Shown one piece after another: positions 11,792 to 24,214 of a stretch of 64,000 bases of DNA. Each line of letters opens with the position of its first letter. Position 1 is the stretch's first letter. The notes under the pieces were generated by a model. That model did not search any database and was not told the DNA's origin. It saw nothing but the letters and a program-made list of their open reading frames with translations. The stretch spans positions 558,001 through 622,000 of the forward strand of contig CP021225.1 in the NCBI GenBank assembly GCA_003999685.1. Direction: 5' to 3'. The DNA is from Taiwanofungus camphoratus. Its lineage: Eukaryota > Basidiomycota > Agaricomycetes > Polyporales > Taiwanofungaceae. A program made the translations under genes and the position numbers.

Positions 11792-13406
11792 TCCTTTTAT
11801 GCATTCTTTAGCAAGCGCGCGACCGCTGGATCATGCAGGAAATTATGAAATTTGCATTATCAAAAAACCTGATCAGTTGATGTAAATCGGCAGACCAACA
11901 GAATACAAGCAAGAAAACCGGTATGCTAGCCTGACTTGTAGGCCCTGCAACGGCGGCGACACGCCGGTTTCTTTCACGGCAACAAACTTGGTTCCGCCAC
12001 AAGCTGCCTCAGGATGAACTAGACCTCATCCTACACAAGGACGACTCGCTTCGTCGACCTCGCTGCTGCATCGTTGAATCGTGAAACGTGAGGAAAAGAC
12101 CACCAATACTCAAGCACAGAACATCCATGTTCTATGAAGAAAACAAACTCCTCGTAGCAATATGCAAATGGCTATAAAAAGCCGCAAAGCTGAATGTAGC
12201 ACCACTATCGCCGAGGCATATACATTTTCGTGAAATGAATCAGGGATCGTGAAAAATGGTCATTATGTAACTTGGCATCAGCTGTGGCCACTGCCTGCCC
12301 TTCCGGCGTCTGGAAAATACTTTGTGCATCACTGGCGCCGCCGTCTAATGTTGTGAAGCTATATAGTGCCATGTGTGCATCGTACAGTTCCGGGGCGTAC
12401 AGCGTCAAAAGGTGTCCAAGGATGGCAGGGGACGTTTGTACCGTTGATGATCTACTTCGATCCTAATAATCGTTTGTGCTAGGATACGAGACTGATCCAA
12501 TGGACATGCACGGGGTGCTGAGCGGCATTTATATACATTGTTTGAGGGTAACATCAACTTGAAAGTCTGCAGCGAGTAGGGAATTGCTATAATGTAAGTC
12601 CCAAGAGCCGCTCAATATGTGACTGCAGACCTTAGCGCAAAGAATTATAGTTGATGAGGGGCCTCAAGTGTGAAGATCCAATATGTTAATCCGAAGCACT
12701 ATAGACCTGGACCACTATAAATATAACATATCAGAAATTGCTATGGCCGTGTAGCAGAGTTACCAACGGAGAGGAATCTCTAATGTCGTGCAACTGACAA
12801 GAGAAAACCTGAGATTGGCCTTATGGCTGGAACGCATTTGTGACTATTTCAACTTGATATTTAAATCGTCAGGAGCCACAGATGGGTTTGACAAGACAAG
12901 CTCATTGTAGGGACAGACAGCACAGCTGCCTCTTCACAAACATCAAGGGTGTGTTAAAATAGACATATGGTTTTGGACGCTGTGCAGCTCTTCGCAAGGA
13001 TCGAATCAAAAACGCAGAGGAGTGCCTGCAAGCACTGAACGTTGAAAGTAAATTGGACAACGGAAAGGCCTGTGTGAAGCAAGGATCGAAAGAACATGTT
13101 TAGCCACGATTTTTGAAGAAAGTCGGACATGAATTTGTCCGCGCTATAACCTTTTCAGGAAATCACTGCACTGGCGAGTTGTGAGATTTCACGAACCTAT
13201 TCACATCTTCTTCTGCGACATACTCTGACCCCTCTCCAAACGTACGTCTTTGACGGAATCACTCACGTTCATTCGCTCAGACGGGCCGCCGGCGAACACA
13301 GGCCCAAATATTCTCCTTGCACCGACCTGTCGCTGCTCATCCGTTGCCATCCCACCTACCAATACCAAATCTATTCTGTCTGTTCAGCTGTTGATATCAA
13401 GCAAAC
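11792..13406. other. 1.6-kb spacer before the RasGAP gene
   Basis: Apart from the short ORF at 12205-12408, listed separately, nothing is supported. The last ~200 bp before 13407 are rich in C/T on the plus strand, as is common in fungal promoters. Confidence 0.45.
12205..12408 (-). CDS. Possible small or partial gene, unrecognised
   Basis: Minus-strand ORF of 67 codons with a protein-like composition: TLYAPELYDAHMALYSFTTL then LDGGASDAQSIFQTPEG and HNDHFSRSLIHFTKMYMPRR-stop. The frame stays open upstream (SPAILGHL), so the ATG at 12408 may not be the true start, and an upstream exon is possible. A TATATAAAT motif occurs on the same strand at about 12528-12536. No family is recognised. It could be the last exon of a decayed gene. 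Confidence 0.35.
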   Translation of the reverse strand: MTLYAPELYDAHMALYSFTTLDGGASDAQSIFQTPEGQAVATADAKLHNDHFSRSLIHFTKMYMPRR

Positions 13407-16187
13407 ATGTCCTACTCCGATCTACCTGGCTCTCCTCAATCGCCAGGGGGTATGTCTTCCAGACGTCTCACCAACAGGAACACCAACCGATACAGCGTCA
13501 CGGCGATGTTCAGTATGGCGGCTGAACAGGATGTAGAAGTAGAGGACGAGCTCGGTCGAGGTGAGTTGCTACCTAGTACCTGCTTGTGCTTAACTAAAGT
13601 GTCCCGGAATGAACAAAAGCACAGAAGCGTCTGAGGGAGCTCAAGTCCCGCATTTCTGCGCAGTCAAAGCGGAATTTTGTGCTGGAGCGTGACGTCCGCT
13701 TCCTCGACTCTCGCATTGGCCTACTCATTCAGAACCGGATGGCTCTTGATGAGGTTCGTGGAACTGTAGGTCTATCATTGGTATCGTGCAGTCTAACGTG
13801 ACCAAGCAGCAAAATGAAGTGGAGAAGCACCTCGAAGAGGTCGATGCTACAGAAGGCCACTACCCTGACGACCGCAAGCTACAACAGTATTCCAACCTGT
13901 TCTTCCTGCTACAGTCCGAGCCTCGGCACATTGCATCACTGTGCCGCCTCGTCAGCCTGACCGAGATAGATACCCTGCTACAGACGGTCATGTTCACCCT
14001 GTACGGGAATCAGTACGAAAGCCGTGAGGAGCACCTATTGCTGACGATGTTCCAGTCCGTGCTCTCGTCGCAATTTGAAACGGCGACTGAGTTTGGCTCG
14101 CTTCTTCGTGCCAACACACCCGTTTCGCGTATGATGACGACCTATACACGGCGGGGGCCCGGACAGAGCTACCTAAAAAGTGTGCTCGCGGAACGCATCA
14201 ATAGCCTAATTGAGCACAAGGATCTCAACCTGGAGATCAATCCGGTCAAGGTGTACGAGCAGATGATCATTCAGATCGAGGAGGAGACGGGCTCTCTTCC
14301 TCCCAACCTGCCGCACGGCGTGCCACCGGACGTCGCCGCCGCCAACACCGATGTGCAGGCCCTCATTGCGCCGCGCCTGACGATGCTCATGGAGATTGCG
14401 AACAGCTTCTTGCTAACGATCATAGACAGCATGGAGAGTGTCCCGTACGGTATCCGGTGGATATGCAAGCAGATCAGGAGCCTCACGCGAGTACGTCACT
14501 CTAGCTTCGCTCCTGTACATAGACAGAATCATGACAATGCCGTCCGATTCCTGTAGCGTAAATACCCTGATGCGACAGATTATGCCATTTGCTCATTAAT
14601 CGGCGGGTTTTTCTTCCTCCGCTTCATCAACCCCGCCATCGTGACACCCCAGGCATACATGCTTGTTGAAGGCGTACCTGCAAAGTTTCCACGCCGAACG
14701 CTGACTCTAGTGCGTGTCTTGACAGTGACCTGACTGAACCTTATCTGACGGCGTCTGCGCAGATTGCCAAGATGTTGCAGAACCTAGCAAATAAGCCATC
14801 ATATGCTAAGGAGGCCTATATGATTACAATCAATCCGTTTGTTGAGAACAATAAGGCGAGGATCAACCAGTTCCTCAATAATCTCTGCGAGGTTGGAGAC
14901 TTTTACGACACTCTCGAGGTTGGAGTCCCCCCTTAAGCCTTCAAATCTCGCATTCTGACTTCGCTGTTCTAGATGGACCAGTACATGGCATTGTCTAAGA
15001 AAGATCTCATAATCAACATCACGCTTAACGAGCTGTACAACACGCACTCTCTCATTTTGCAACACATTGAAGTCCTGGTGCGTCTATCGTTATATGTACT
15101 TTGATTTCATCTAATGAACTTTATCAGTCGCCGAATGATAAGCAGCACTTGCGGATCTTGACGGACGAGCTGGGAGCCGCACCTTCCCAAGTACCCCGCA
15201 AGGAAAACCGTACAATCGAACTACAGCTATATAGTCGCTGGGAGACGCCGATCCAGGACATCCAGAGCGCAATGATGGATTCGATTTCATCTAGCGACAT
15301 GCTGTACATGGAGGCGAAGTCAATCTTCGTGCAGTTAATCCGTTCGCTTCCGCCGTCAGCATCGTACAAACGACCGTACGACCTTGCGGCTATTGCTGAG
15401 AGCGCAGCCACCACGAAGGATGCCACGCTTGTACGGCGGGGCATCAAGGTGAAGGAGATGCTCCGTGAGTTAGAGGAGCAGAAAGTCATCGACCGCGTGG
15501 ACGGGTACAAATTAATGCAAGAAGAAGTCGCCGCTGAACTCGTGCACCTTGGAAATCTTCGCGAGAAGGTGCAGCTCGAGGCCAAGTCTCTCGAGGCGGT
15601 GTACAAGACAATTTGCGACCATAATAACTATTTACGTGGCCAGCTTGAGCAGTACAAGGCATATCTGCAGAATGTTAGGTTGACGTCGTCGAAGGATAAG
15701 GGAGCGTCCACTGGAGTCGGTGTGGTCACTGTGGGCGGCAAGGAGAAGAAGCCGCTCAAGCCGGTCGTGCACGGGCCGTATCGGTTTACTCATGCCCAAT
15801 TGGAGAAGGAGGGCATTATCGTGGAGAGTAACGTTCCTGATAATAGGTGAGTAACATGCCTTATGCAGCCTCTACATGATTGTGGTGACAATCATCCCGT
15901 CAGACGTCCCAACATTTACTTTAATTTCACCTCTCCTACACCGGGCACGTTCATTATTGCGCTGCACTATAAAGGTCGGGAGAAAGCGATTTTAGAGATG
16001 GATTTGAATATCGACGACCTTTTAGAGAAGGTCCGTCCCCAGTACTTAATCTCATCATTCGCATAGCTTAAAATTTGATTTGTCCGTACAGCAAAAAGAC
16101 AACAAGCACCTCCTGGATTTGGAATATGTACAGCTCAACGTGCCCAAGGTCCTGGGCCTGCTGAACAAGATCTTTACGAAACGATGA
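13407..16187 (+). CDS. gap1: Ras GTPase-activating protein (Gap1/Sar1 type, with RasGAP C-terminal domain)
   Basis: Multi-exon gene for a protein that stimulates GTP hydrolysis by Ras, acting at the plasma membrane. Exon 1 runs 13407-13560 ([15 protein letters not shown]..). Next comes a coiled-coil-like exon ([20 protein letters not shown]). The RasGAP domain follows ([60 protein letters not shown]) and includes the family signature [16 protein letters not shown]. After this are [41 protein letters not shown], and a C-terminal RasGAP_C-like region with a long helix ([20 protein letters not shown]) and the end [20 protein letters not shown]. It has no calponin-homology or IQ region, which fits the fission-yeast Gap1 type rather than full IQGAP. 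The symbol follows that family and is an orthology inference. Confidence 0.9.
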
Positions 16188-16949
16188 TTGCATCACGTCC
16201 TTCCTACTTCACGGGGTTACCATTCTTCGTTCTAGGACCCCGTGCTGTTGCTATTTATTGCACGATTCTTTATATTTTCTCTGTACGCCTGTCTCTATCC
16301 GTTGTTTTTATTTCTCGCTCTTAGTCTGTCTTACTATCGTCCTGCGGTTTTGCTTTTTTATACCCGTTATGTCTTCGTCGGAATGGAATCCCTGCCCGCT
16401 CAACTTGTACGGGGGCACTCTGTATATCCCGCCTTTTTATCAGGATGTATTATCGGTACTTCATGTATGCACGTCTCTGAACAGTAATTTGTTGTCGGAA
16501 ACGCAAGTAGATGTCACTGATGCAGCAACAATCTGTACATTCGACGCGTCCTGACAACTTAATAAGACATACCTTGTGTATGTCGAGATCATCCGGGAAT
16601 CGGCAAAATTCGAATCAAGCACATTGCATCAATGGCGGTTGTTCACCTTGATAATATATGTTCACGTCACTGAAAGTTTCTTGTATTCCTATTGCATACG
16701 TTGTGCAAATGACCGAATCGTCTCACTCTTTGTTATCATAACACGATTGTATTCGTGATGTAGCGGGCGGGAATAGGAACTCTGTAGTTGCTTATTATGG
16801 ACGGTATCCTTCCATACATGGAATGGCCAGGCCACTCAAATACTTTACGAATGTCCGCAAGGTCAGCGACGGAGATCAACTCCAATCTGTGACCCGGCCG
16901 TAGCATTATACTCAGGCTACCGTTATTCGGCAGCATTCGTTCTCGTCTT
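16188..16949. other. Intergenic between RasGAP and NTH1
   Basis: The 3' flank of the RasGAP gene is T/C-rich. No gene was seen. Confidence 0.5.
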
Positions 16950-18437
16950 ATGTGTTCGTCGAAAAGGAGTGCTTCTCCTCATCTACTTGGGCAGCCAAGC
17001 GCTTACCATTCCTCTGGTACATTATTGGACTCGACTAGTGTGTCTGACCCATCTGTCTCCGTGTTGCGGCGGTCCAAACGCTTGAGAGTTGATGATGGAC
17101 ATGCCGAAGGCATAACAAGCGAGCATGTCGCAGGTGTGATTATGAAGGGACCGTCTTCCAAAACCAAAGTTCGGACCGATGCTGTTGGCTCTAAAGTGGT
17201 CAAATCGACCCTAAACAAATCCGCGAGCCCTTCTAAGGGCAAAGGCTTGGCATCTCCCCGAAAACAAAGGACTATTCAACAAGCATTGGAGACACCGCAC
17301 CCTGCTCCTGCACAGTGGCGTGAAGCGTATGACACAATCAAGGAGATGCGTTCTCGCATCATCGCACCAGTTGACACCATGGGCTGCAGTCGTGCACAAC
17401 TGGAGGAGACAATCCCTGAAGTAAGCAAGATTTCACGTTATGCTTTGAGCAGGTATAACAGGGTACTCTGCTAGAATCAGCGCTTCGCTACTCTACTATC
17501 GCTCATGTTGTCCTCTCAAACCAAAGACGAAGTCACTTTCGCAGCCATCACAAAATTACGCGAAGCAGTAGGCGGGAGTCTGAGCGTTGACGCCGTTCTG
17601 AAAGCTGATGAAAGCACCATCTCTGAAGCTATATGTAAAGTTGGTTTTTGGAGGCGTAAGACACAGTACGAACCCTTAACTTTAGGGGCAATATAATAGC
17701 CCTGAGCTCCACGACAGATATATCAAGCAAGCCGCGCAACGCTTGCGCGATGACTTTGGTTCAGACGTGCCGAAGACCGTGGACGAGCTATGTTCTCTTC
17801 CAGGTGTAGGACCAAAGATGGCGTTCTTGGCCTTGCAAGATGCATGGAAATTGTACCACCAATTTGAAGTATTCAACGATTTCAACCTCGGGTGCTGATA
17901 CGTCTTCCTCAGGAATGTTGGGATAGGTGTTGATGTCCACGTTCATCGTATCACAAATCGGCTCGGGTGGCACAAGCCACCGACGAAGACGCCCGAAGAC
18001 ACAAGGTAAGCATTGATGTCGTGTACTCGAGTGCTGTCAGCTCTGAACCCCACATAGATTGAATCTGCAGTCATGGCTGCCTCTTGAACTTCATCCGGAA
18101 ATCAATCCACTGCTTGTAGGGTTTGGCCAGGTTCGTCTAGTTTATGTGGGTTGCATCAATTGTTAAGCCAATTCTGCACTTTCAGACAATATGCTTGCCT
18201 ACTGGTCCCCGTTGTGACACGTGCCAGCTGATCAGCGGACTCTGCCCGAGTGCCCGTAAAGTCAAGGTCAAGGCCCAGAGCAAGAGGGTACTTGTCGCGA
18301 AAGCTAGCCCTTCTGGGCCGAAATTTGAGATCACACTAGAAGCGGCTGAAGAAAAGGTGGTTGTAGCAACGCCACCACAGGAGACAGTACTGTTACAGCC
18401 TATATTGGACGATATTGCAACGATCAAGACAGAATAG
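16950..18437 (+). CDS. NTH1: Endonuclease III homolog, DNA glycosylase/AP lyase
   Basis: Bifunctional base-excision-repair enzyme removing oxidised pyrimidines. Six exons join in frame to 404 codons: 16950-17420, 17475-17665, 17718-17852, 17913-18005, 18058-18130, 18186-18437. The first ~130 residues are basic and low-complexity ([31 protein letters not shown]), a likely nuclear/mitochondrial targeting tail. The core starts [20 protein letters not shown]. The helix-hairpin-helix reads [20 protein letters not shown] and contains the catalytic lysine; the catalytic aspartate is in [15 protein letters not shown]. The iron-sulfur loop is [20 protein letters not shown], spacing C-X6-C-X2-C-X6-C, one residue longer at the end than in E. 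coli Nth. The C-terminal tail is Lys/Glu-rich. It converges with the membrane-protein gene downstream. Confidence 0.92.
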
Positions 18438-18791
18438 ATGGCAGTCTTGGAGTTTTTGCTGGTCTTCGCTATCACCGCATCCGGCCTCCTGCAAATACTG
18501 CTCATGTTGTAAAAGTTTCCTGATATAAAATGTCGAACAAGTCTCGAGGTGTTCGTTGATATATTTCGGCTGGATTCTACACATTGCTCCCATGTTGGGT
18601 GGATGGTGAACCTCCAATGACTACCTGACTTACCGTAGCGCTTCGCAACCCGTAGAACTGGACATAGCTTTCTCTCATGCAAACAACTTCGATCGACAAG
18701 CATGAGAAGTACTACAACATCAACATATACTGCAACATTGGAAGAAATTGGGGGTTGATAAACTCTGGGTACGAATGAAGATATATGAAGA

Positions 18792-19531
18792 TCACCGTCG
18801 AGGCACTTTAGGCGCTGGAAGCAGTCCCAAAAGGCCGAATGATAGCCCATATACACCGGTGGCTACAGGTTTGAGAACGTCAAGATGAAGATGAATTCCC
18901 GAAGCCGATCGATGTTGTGTTCCGCAGCGAAATCCAGGATAGAAAAACACAGATGAGTGATAGGCGGACATAAACTTTAAGAGGAACTGACCTGCTAGCA
19001 CGCCTTCGAGATATCCGAAACTAGACCAGCGGCCTAACGTGTATGAGAGTAATGACCAGCCCGCAACGATCGATGTCGTTAGCATCTGAGAGATAATTAT
19101 TAGCCATATATTCAAACAGGAGATAGATGATATTCACCGGGATCACTGAGGAGAGAACACCCGACTCTCTCCAGTGGCGATACTGCGTCAAACGGTCATT
19201 TCGTGAAAGTTATGCTTCAGACAAGAAAACGAACGAACATCTGGCTGTCGACCTTGTATCAAAGGCACCGAAAGGATATATATGAATAATGCCACAGTTA
19301 TTATTGCTAACCCTAGCGAGGCCAAAGCAGCAAGCCTGGACATGGAAGACAAGTTATTTGAAGACTCGAAAATCTTGTTGAATATATAGTTACGTACCGT
19401 CCCCAACCATCATCATCTACCTCTCCTTTGGCTATCCGCCAAAATTCGCCACGGGTGCCAAGATAATAAGTGACAAACCCCCCAGGAAGGATGAACTTCA
19501 GCTGCTTGAGTGTATGACGAGAGAGCGACAT
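18792..19531 (-). CDS. Small multi-pass membrane protein, unrecognised
   Basis: Minus-strand gene joined from short exons. It starts MSLSRHTLKQLKFILPGGFV at 19531 and continues TYYLGTRGEFWRIAKGEVDDDGWGR. After an intron comes a hydrophobic segment (LAALASLGLAIITVALFIYI), LIQGRQPD, intron, YRHWRESGVLSSVIP, intron, and a second hydrophobic part (MLTTSIVAGWSLLSYTLG) with FGYLEGVLAGQF. In that frame it stays open to 18792. The start and the first three introns have good splice signals; the 3' end is uncertain. The DD-G-W stretch and the WRESG-SSVIP block look like a conserved fungal membrane protein, but I cannot name a family. It converges on NTH1 and diverges from the exchanger gene at 20043. 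Confidence 0.65.
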
Positions 19532-20042
19532 GATGGCACCACACTGTATAGAGAACTATTTATTTAGAATATAACAGATTGGAGAATGCTTACAGTTGTT
19601 TCCCGCTAGGGTGTGATCAATAGAGAGTTGAATGAAGCTGCACTTGCTACAAGGACTCCCGTCAGTGGATGCACATTCACATGATTTAGCAGGATATTGA
19701 CAGTCACGTCATGTACCTCTGTCACTGTCACGCTAGGCTCAGATTAGATCAGATCGCTCTCAGCACTTAGGTCGAGTCGAGACTCTAATTTATATAAAGT
19801 AGTTTTCTTTTTGCACAAGACATTACAGGAATTGTTGAGACGGAGAGTAATGTATGGAACAATTTTAAAATCAAAATATTTGAACATTGTTGGATAAGAA
19901 GCAGCCAGAACGGTAAGGTAGACTCGTGGATACTTGCAGCAAAGCGCCAGCGAGCGTATCTCATCCCTTCACACTCTGCAACCTTCGCAAGCATTGAATT
20001 CATTTCAAGTCGTATGCCCCTGAATCTTACACTTCGACCACC

Positions 20043-22684
20043 ATGAGGACTGGTCTACCCAAGCTCACTTTTGTCGCCATCTTCGTAGTCAACTGCATCC
20101 TCTGGTCTCGCAGTCGCTATGGTCAAATCTCCTCGGTACACTCAATATCGCCTACGGGTCAGCTTGTCAAGCGGAATATGGTCCATCTGGGATATATGAA
20201 TGCCAGTCATTCTATCGGAGATGAGGATGAGGTACGCCTATAGGCAGTCGTATCCGAGAGTGATGTTTACGTTTAGGTAAACCAGTGTTTCCCTATCGCA
20301 GTTCCTATTGAGCAGCAATGTGCACATATTCACGAGTCATGCCCGGGGACCCGTACCTTCTTGTCCATCCCCTATTTGGATTCGTACTTCTGCTCTGATC
20401 CTTCATTGCGCCCTTTACTGTTTACGACATACTTACTTTGGCTGGTCTTCCTTTTCTCTACGCTCGGCATTAGTGCATCAGACTTCTTCTGTCCTAATCT
20501 TGGGACGATTTCGCAACTACTAGGCCTGGATGAGAATGTGGCTGGTGTAACTCTGCTCGCGTTTGGAAACGGCAGTCCGGATGTGTTCTCCACGTTTTCT
20601 GCAATGAAGGCAAATTCGGGCGGCCTTGCTATCGGCGAGCTGCTGGGCGCAGCGACCTTCGTTACATCATGTGTGGTAGGCTCGATGTGCATCATCAAGC
20701 CATTCAAGGTTATCCGCTATCCATTCTTGCGCGACGTTGGATTTTTCACGGTCGCGGTGATCCTGCTACTGATTGTGCTATGGGATAGCAAATTAGAGAG
20801 ATGGGAAGCAGCAGGTATGATCGTGCTATACATTATCTATGTTTCGGTGGTAGTGGTGGGCTCCTGGTGGGAGAAGAGACAGGAGCGTAGACGGCGGTAT
20901 GAGGCCCTGATGCGCGACGAGTTCCGTGAAGAGGTCGTTCAAGCACCATACCACGACGAAGAGCCTTACAGAGATACTCGTGAGTAGCTGTTTCTGTGCA
21001 CCATTCTGCGCGACTCAGGTCCGTCCAGCTACTCTGTCACCGGCCGCATCGTCCACCCTCCAGGTTCCGTCTCCTTATGCACGTTCGCGTGCGCTCTCTA
21101 CGCCCGGACCGCCTCGTCTTGGGCTGCACACTGACATCCCCGCGCGCCCCCAGACTCGGTCACCATCGCCGCATTCGAGCACACACGTGAACACGATGCC
21201 ATCGTTCTCGCTAGTTGGCGCGCTCGAGTTTCGACGCATCGTGTCCTCACTCCAGCAAGACGCCGCAAGCCCGTCGCTCAACCTATTCGAAAGCCCCCAT
21301 TCACCATATCCTGGCGGGCATTATCACCACCATTCACGCTCGCGGACGCGGACCCCATCCCCGAGCGAGAGGCCCGACCCATGGGATGCGACGCTCGGCG
21401 TGCCACTGGATGACCGTTCGCCGCAAGTTATAACGCCCGCTCTTGTTGAGGACTCACATGAGGCCCTTGAACCCCCAATTATCCCCACCATATCCCGCAC
21501 CCCTGCCTCGCCGGTCTCGGAGACGGACACCGAGTCGCAACATTATATTCCGCCCACGCGGCGTCAACGCGTTGGACGTGTGTTTGCGCACACCTTCCAC
21601 TTGTTGTTTCCCACGCTGCACCACTTCAGGTCGAAGCCATTTCTGGGAAAGATCGCAGCCGTGTTTGCGGCACCGGCCGTTATGGCGTTGACGCTGACCC
21701 TGCCGGTAGTTGTGACGGCATATGAGGACGTCGGTGCGAGTAAGGAGAAGATTCATAGGAGTGAGAGTCGATTGATCGACTTTGAGGAGGAGGGCGTGGA
21801 GCGCGCCCTTATCGCCGAGGAAGAAGTAGCCGAGGAGATGCATGAATTAAAGTTCAATAAATGGCTTATGGCCGTGCAATGCGCCCTTGGGCCGCTTTTC
21901 TGCGTCGCGATCCTGTTTGGTACGTATTCTACGCTCATGCTGGAAGAACGCATTCTCAGTGATGTGCCCTTATGTTGCAGATGGAACACGACATGAACCA
22001 TGGCTGCTCCTGGCTACTGGAATTGCAGGAATCGCTGTCGGTATTGTTGTTGCTGTGTTCGCAGACAGAGGCGCACATCCTACCGCACAGCTGGCGCGCT
22101 GTACCATGGGCTTTGTGGTCGCCGTCGTATGGATCATGGCGATAGCTGATGAGGTCGTGGAAGTCCTACAGGTGCGTAGTTAGGCAATGTCTCTAATGGA
22201 CTCGACCCATGTAGTCTAACACTATTCCAAGACTTTCGGCTTCATTTTTGGTTTGTCTGACGCCATCATCGGGCTCACAGTATTTGCTATGGGCAATTCC
22301 CTTGCCGATCTAGTAGCGAACATGAGCGTAGCCGTACGTGATGTTTGTTACATGATGGATCTGCTGCTGATGTCACCGGTAAAGGTTTTTGCGCCCATCA
22401 TGGGCTTCTCAGCATGTTTTGGTGGGCCTATGCTGAACATTCTCATCGGCGTAGGCGTCTCTGGCTCCTACATCATCCGCCATACAGCCGAGCCATACCA
22501 CCTCCACTTTTCTACAACTCTAGTGATCACAGGCACTGGGCTTCTTGCCCTCCTTCTCGCCACGCTCATATTCGTCCCATGGAACGGGTACTTCCTGCCA
22601 CGAAGTTGGGGCGTTGCCCTTATCCTCGCGTACACAAGCATCATGATTGCCAACGTAGTCGTGGAGGCTACTGGCAAGAGCTAG
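20043..22684 (+). CDS. Cation/Ca2+ exchanger of the NCLX/CCX type
   Basis: Six exons join in frame to 791 codons: 20043-20231, 20277-20979, 21029-21919, 21981-22171, 22232-22333, 22385-22684. A signal or TM segment (LTFVAIFVVNCILW) is followed by a Cys-containing lumenal stretch (QQCAHIHESCPG). The first alpha repeat reads AGVTLLAFGNGSPDVFSTFS and the second IIGLTVFAMGNSLADLVANM; these are the ion-binding G-N-x-x-D signatures of NCLX-like exchangers. About 11 hydrophobic segments are visible. The halves are joined by a long polar loop with Ser/Pro-rich sequence and a His-rich stretch (PYPGGHYHHHSRSRTRTPSP). It probably exchanges Ca2+ for Na+ or H+ at an internal membrane (vacuole or mitochondrion); which one cannot be told. 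Confidence 0.92.
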
Positions 22685-23111
22685 AGCCAATGGCCTGATT
22701 TAGTGTTTGACATCTGCATCATCTATTGTATAAGGGCTACTAATCCATGGATTATTATATACACTGCAATACCTGTATCTCACACTGCAAGGCAATGACA
22801 TGAACTGATCGCTTGTTTACTGTTCAGGATTTGTTTGGTTTTCCCTACACCCGTCTATGTCCATGAGATCCACGAAGTCAGCCGACCAATATTCCAAGGC
22901 TAAATTCAGTCATGCCAGAGCGCTGGTCATGTTTGGGCAAATCAGGGTAGCTCAAATCGACTACAAAGGCTCCGATGGACAAAGTGGCCAAGTCTTACCA
23001 TGTGCCCTGGAAGTACTGGCGCATCTACTGCGGGTTCATGCGGGGCCCCGAATATTGAACATACCGCTTATAGTTCACCTCCCTCCCTTGACGCCACGTC
23101 CTTGGTCGATG
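22685..23111. other. Intergenic, no gene seen
   Basis: Short spacer between the exchanger gene and decayed hydrolase copy 3. No repeat or conserved ORF. Confidence 0.45.
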
Positions 23112-24073
23112 TCAAACAAGAACTGTACCTCACCTCGATGCGACATTATGGGCTGAATCATTGGAGATCCGTCGAAACCCGCCATCGTCTTTTTTCATGG
23201 CTTAGCATGCACCGCGTTGGGATTTGATGGACAGTTTACCGACCCAGACATGTCCAAGAACCTGTATATGGTGAGGTATGAGATGCGAGGTCATGGTCGC
23301 AGCGACATGCCTGAAGACCTTGAGGCCTATGAATCGATTCGGCACGCGGAGGATTTCAGGACTGTATGTGAAGGATTCGGATTGAAAAAGCCGTTTGTGC
23401 TAGGATGGTATGTACCAAATCAAAATAAATCTAACGGTACTGATACTCGCCCGCTGCTGCCTGCGCAGGAGCCTCGCTGGTCAGTCCATCCTAGAGATTT
23501 GACCATAGTGATATGTTTCTCATCTGTGGAGTGTACCAACAGACTGTATAATTGTAGATATCGTTGAACATTACGGCGCAAGCTACATTTCAGGGGTCAT
23601 TTACATCGCCGTGTTGTCCTTCCAGCTAAATGAAGCATGCTAGCATCCTCTGTTGAAGAGGTTAGTTCCATTAATTTGCTCACCTGACACACAGATAGCA
23701 GCCAAGAGTGCTGCTCCCCTTCGTCGAGTCATGCGTCGCCAACCCCACAGTCGACCTCTCTTTCCCAGTCAAGCTGGCATTTATAGGAGGCTTCGGGTCT
23801 CAACCGCCAAAAATCAGACACTACTCGCTAATCCGCAAGCAGGATCACATGCGATCGCAAGCAGAAGCAAGGACGTTACCTGTGCTCATAGCGCAAGACA
23901 CAGGAGACACACACTGCCTGTACGAAACCATGATAGGACAAGTGAAAGCGGTATATGGTGATGTCGAGGTTCAGCTTTTGGAAGGTGTAGGTCGTGCTCC
24001 GCAGTTTGAGCGGCAGAGGGAAACAAATCGACACATCCTGACTTATATCGCGAGCGTAGGTGAATCATCATAG
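23112..24073 (+). pseudogene. Alpha/beta-hydrolase copy 3, several stops and frameshifts
   Basis: Related to copies 1 and 2. Starting at the ATG 23112 (MSNKNCTSPRCDIMG) the frame hits TGA. An extra A after ATT and a missing base a few codons later explain it, since GCTGAATC (A-E-S) survives in the shifted frame. The oxyanion part is VFFHGLACTALGFDGQF, then LYMVRYEMRGHGRSDMP. KKPFVLGW has a good donor, and a micro-exon GAGCCTCGCTG gives W-S-L-A-G. The next exon (DIVEHYGASYISGVIYI) runs into TAG after LNEAC, and a further shift precedes FVESCVANPTVDLSFPVKL. The acid loop is DTGDTHC. The histidine loop reads GVGRAPQFE, so the catalytic His of copy 2 (GFGHSPHFE) is Arg here. Clearly dead. It converges with P450 copy 3. 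Confidence 0.85.
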
Positions 24074-24125
24074 ACCTACGTAAGTTCTCATCTACTGAAC
24101 ATATCCACAAGGACTGATCATGGTA

Positions 24126-24214
24126 GAGCGTATTCGCACCCAATTTGAAGGAAAACGCGAATAACGGTCTCCGTTAGCATAGGGCCCGATTCGAACTTAG
24201 CTGCGAATACGCTC
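24126..24214. mobile_element. 89-bp MITE-like element with TA target duplication
   Basis: Perfect 13-bp terminal inverted repeats (GAGCGTATTCGCA at the left, its reverse complement at the right) enclose 63 bp and are flanked on both sides by TA (24124-24125 and 24215-24216). This fits a Tc1/mariner-type non-autonomous element. It lies just 3' of hydrolase copy 3 and abuts the P450 relic. A diverged relative is at about 62208-62295. Confidence 0.75.

Noticed and set aside
20308-20523. Plus ORF FLLSSNVHIF.. at the start of exchanger exon 2
   Set aside because: It is in the wrong frame; the acceptor at 20276 gives a frame that continues into the exchanger.
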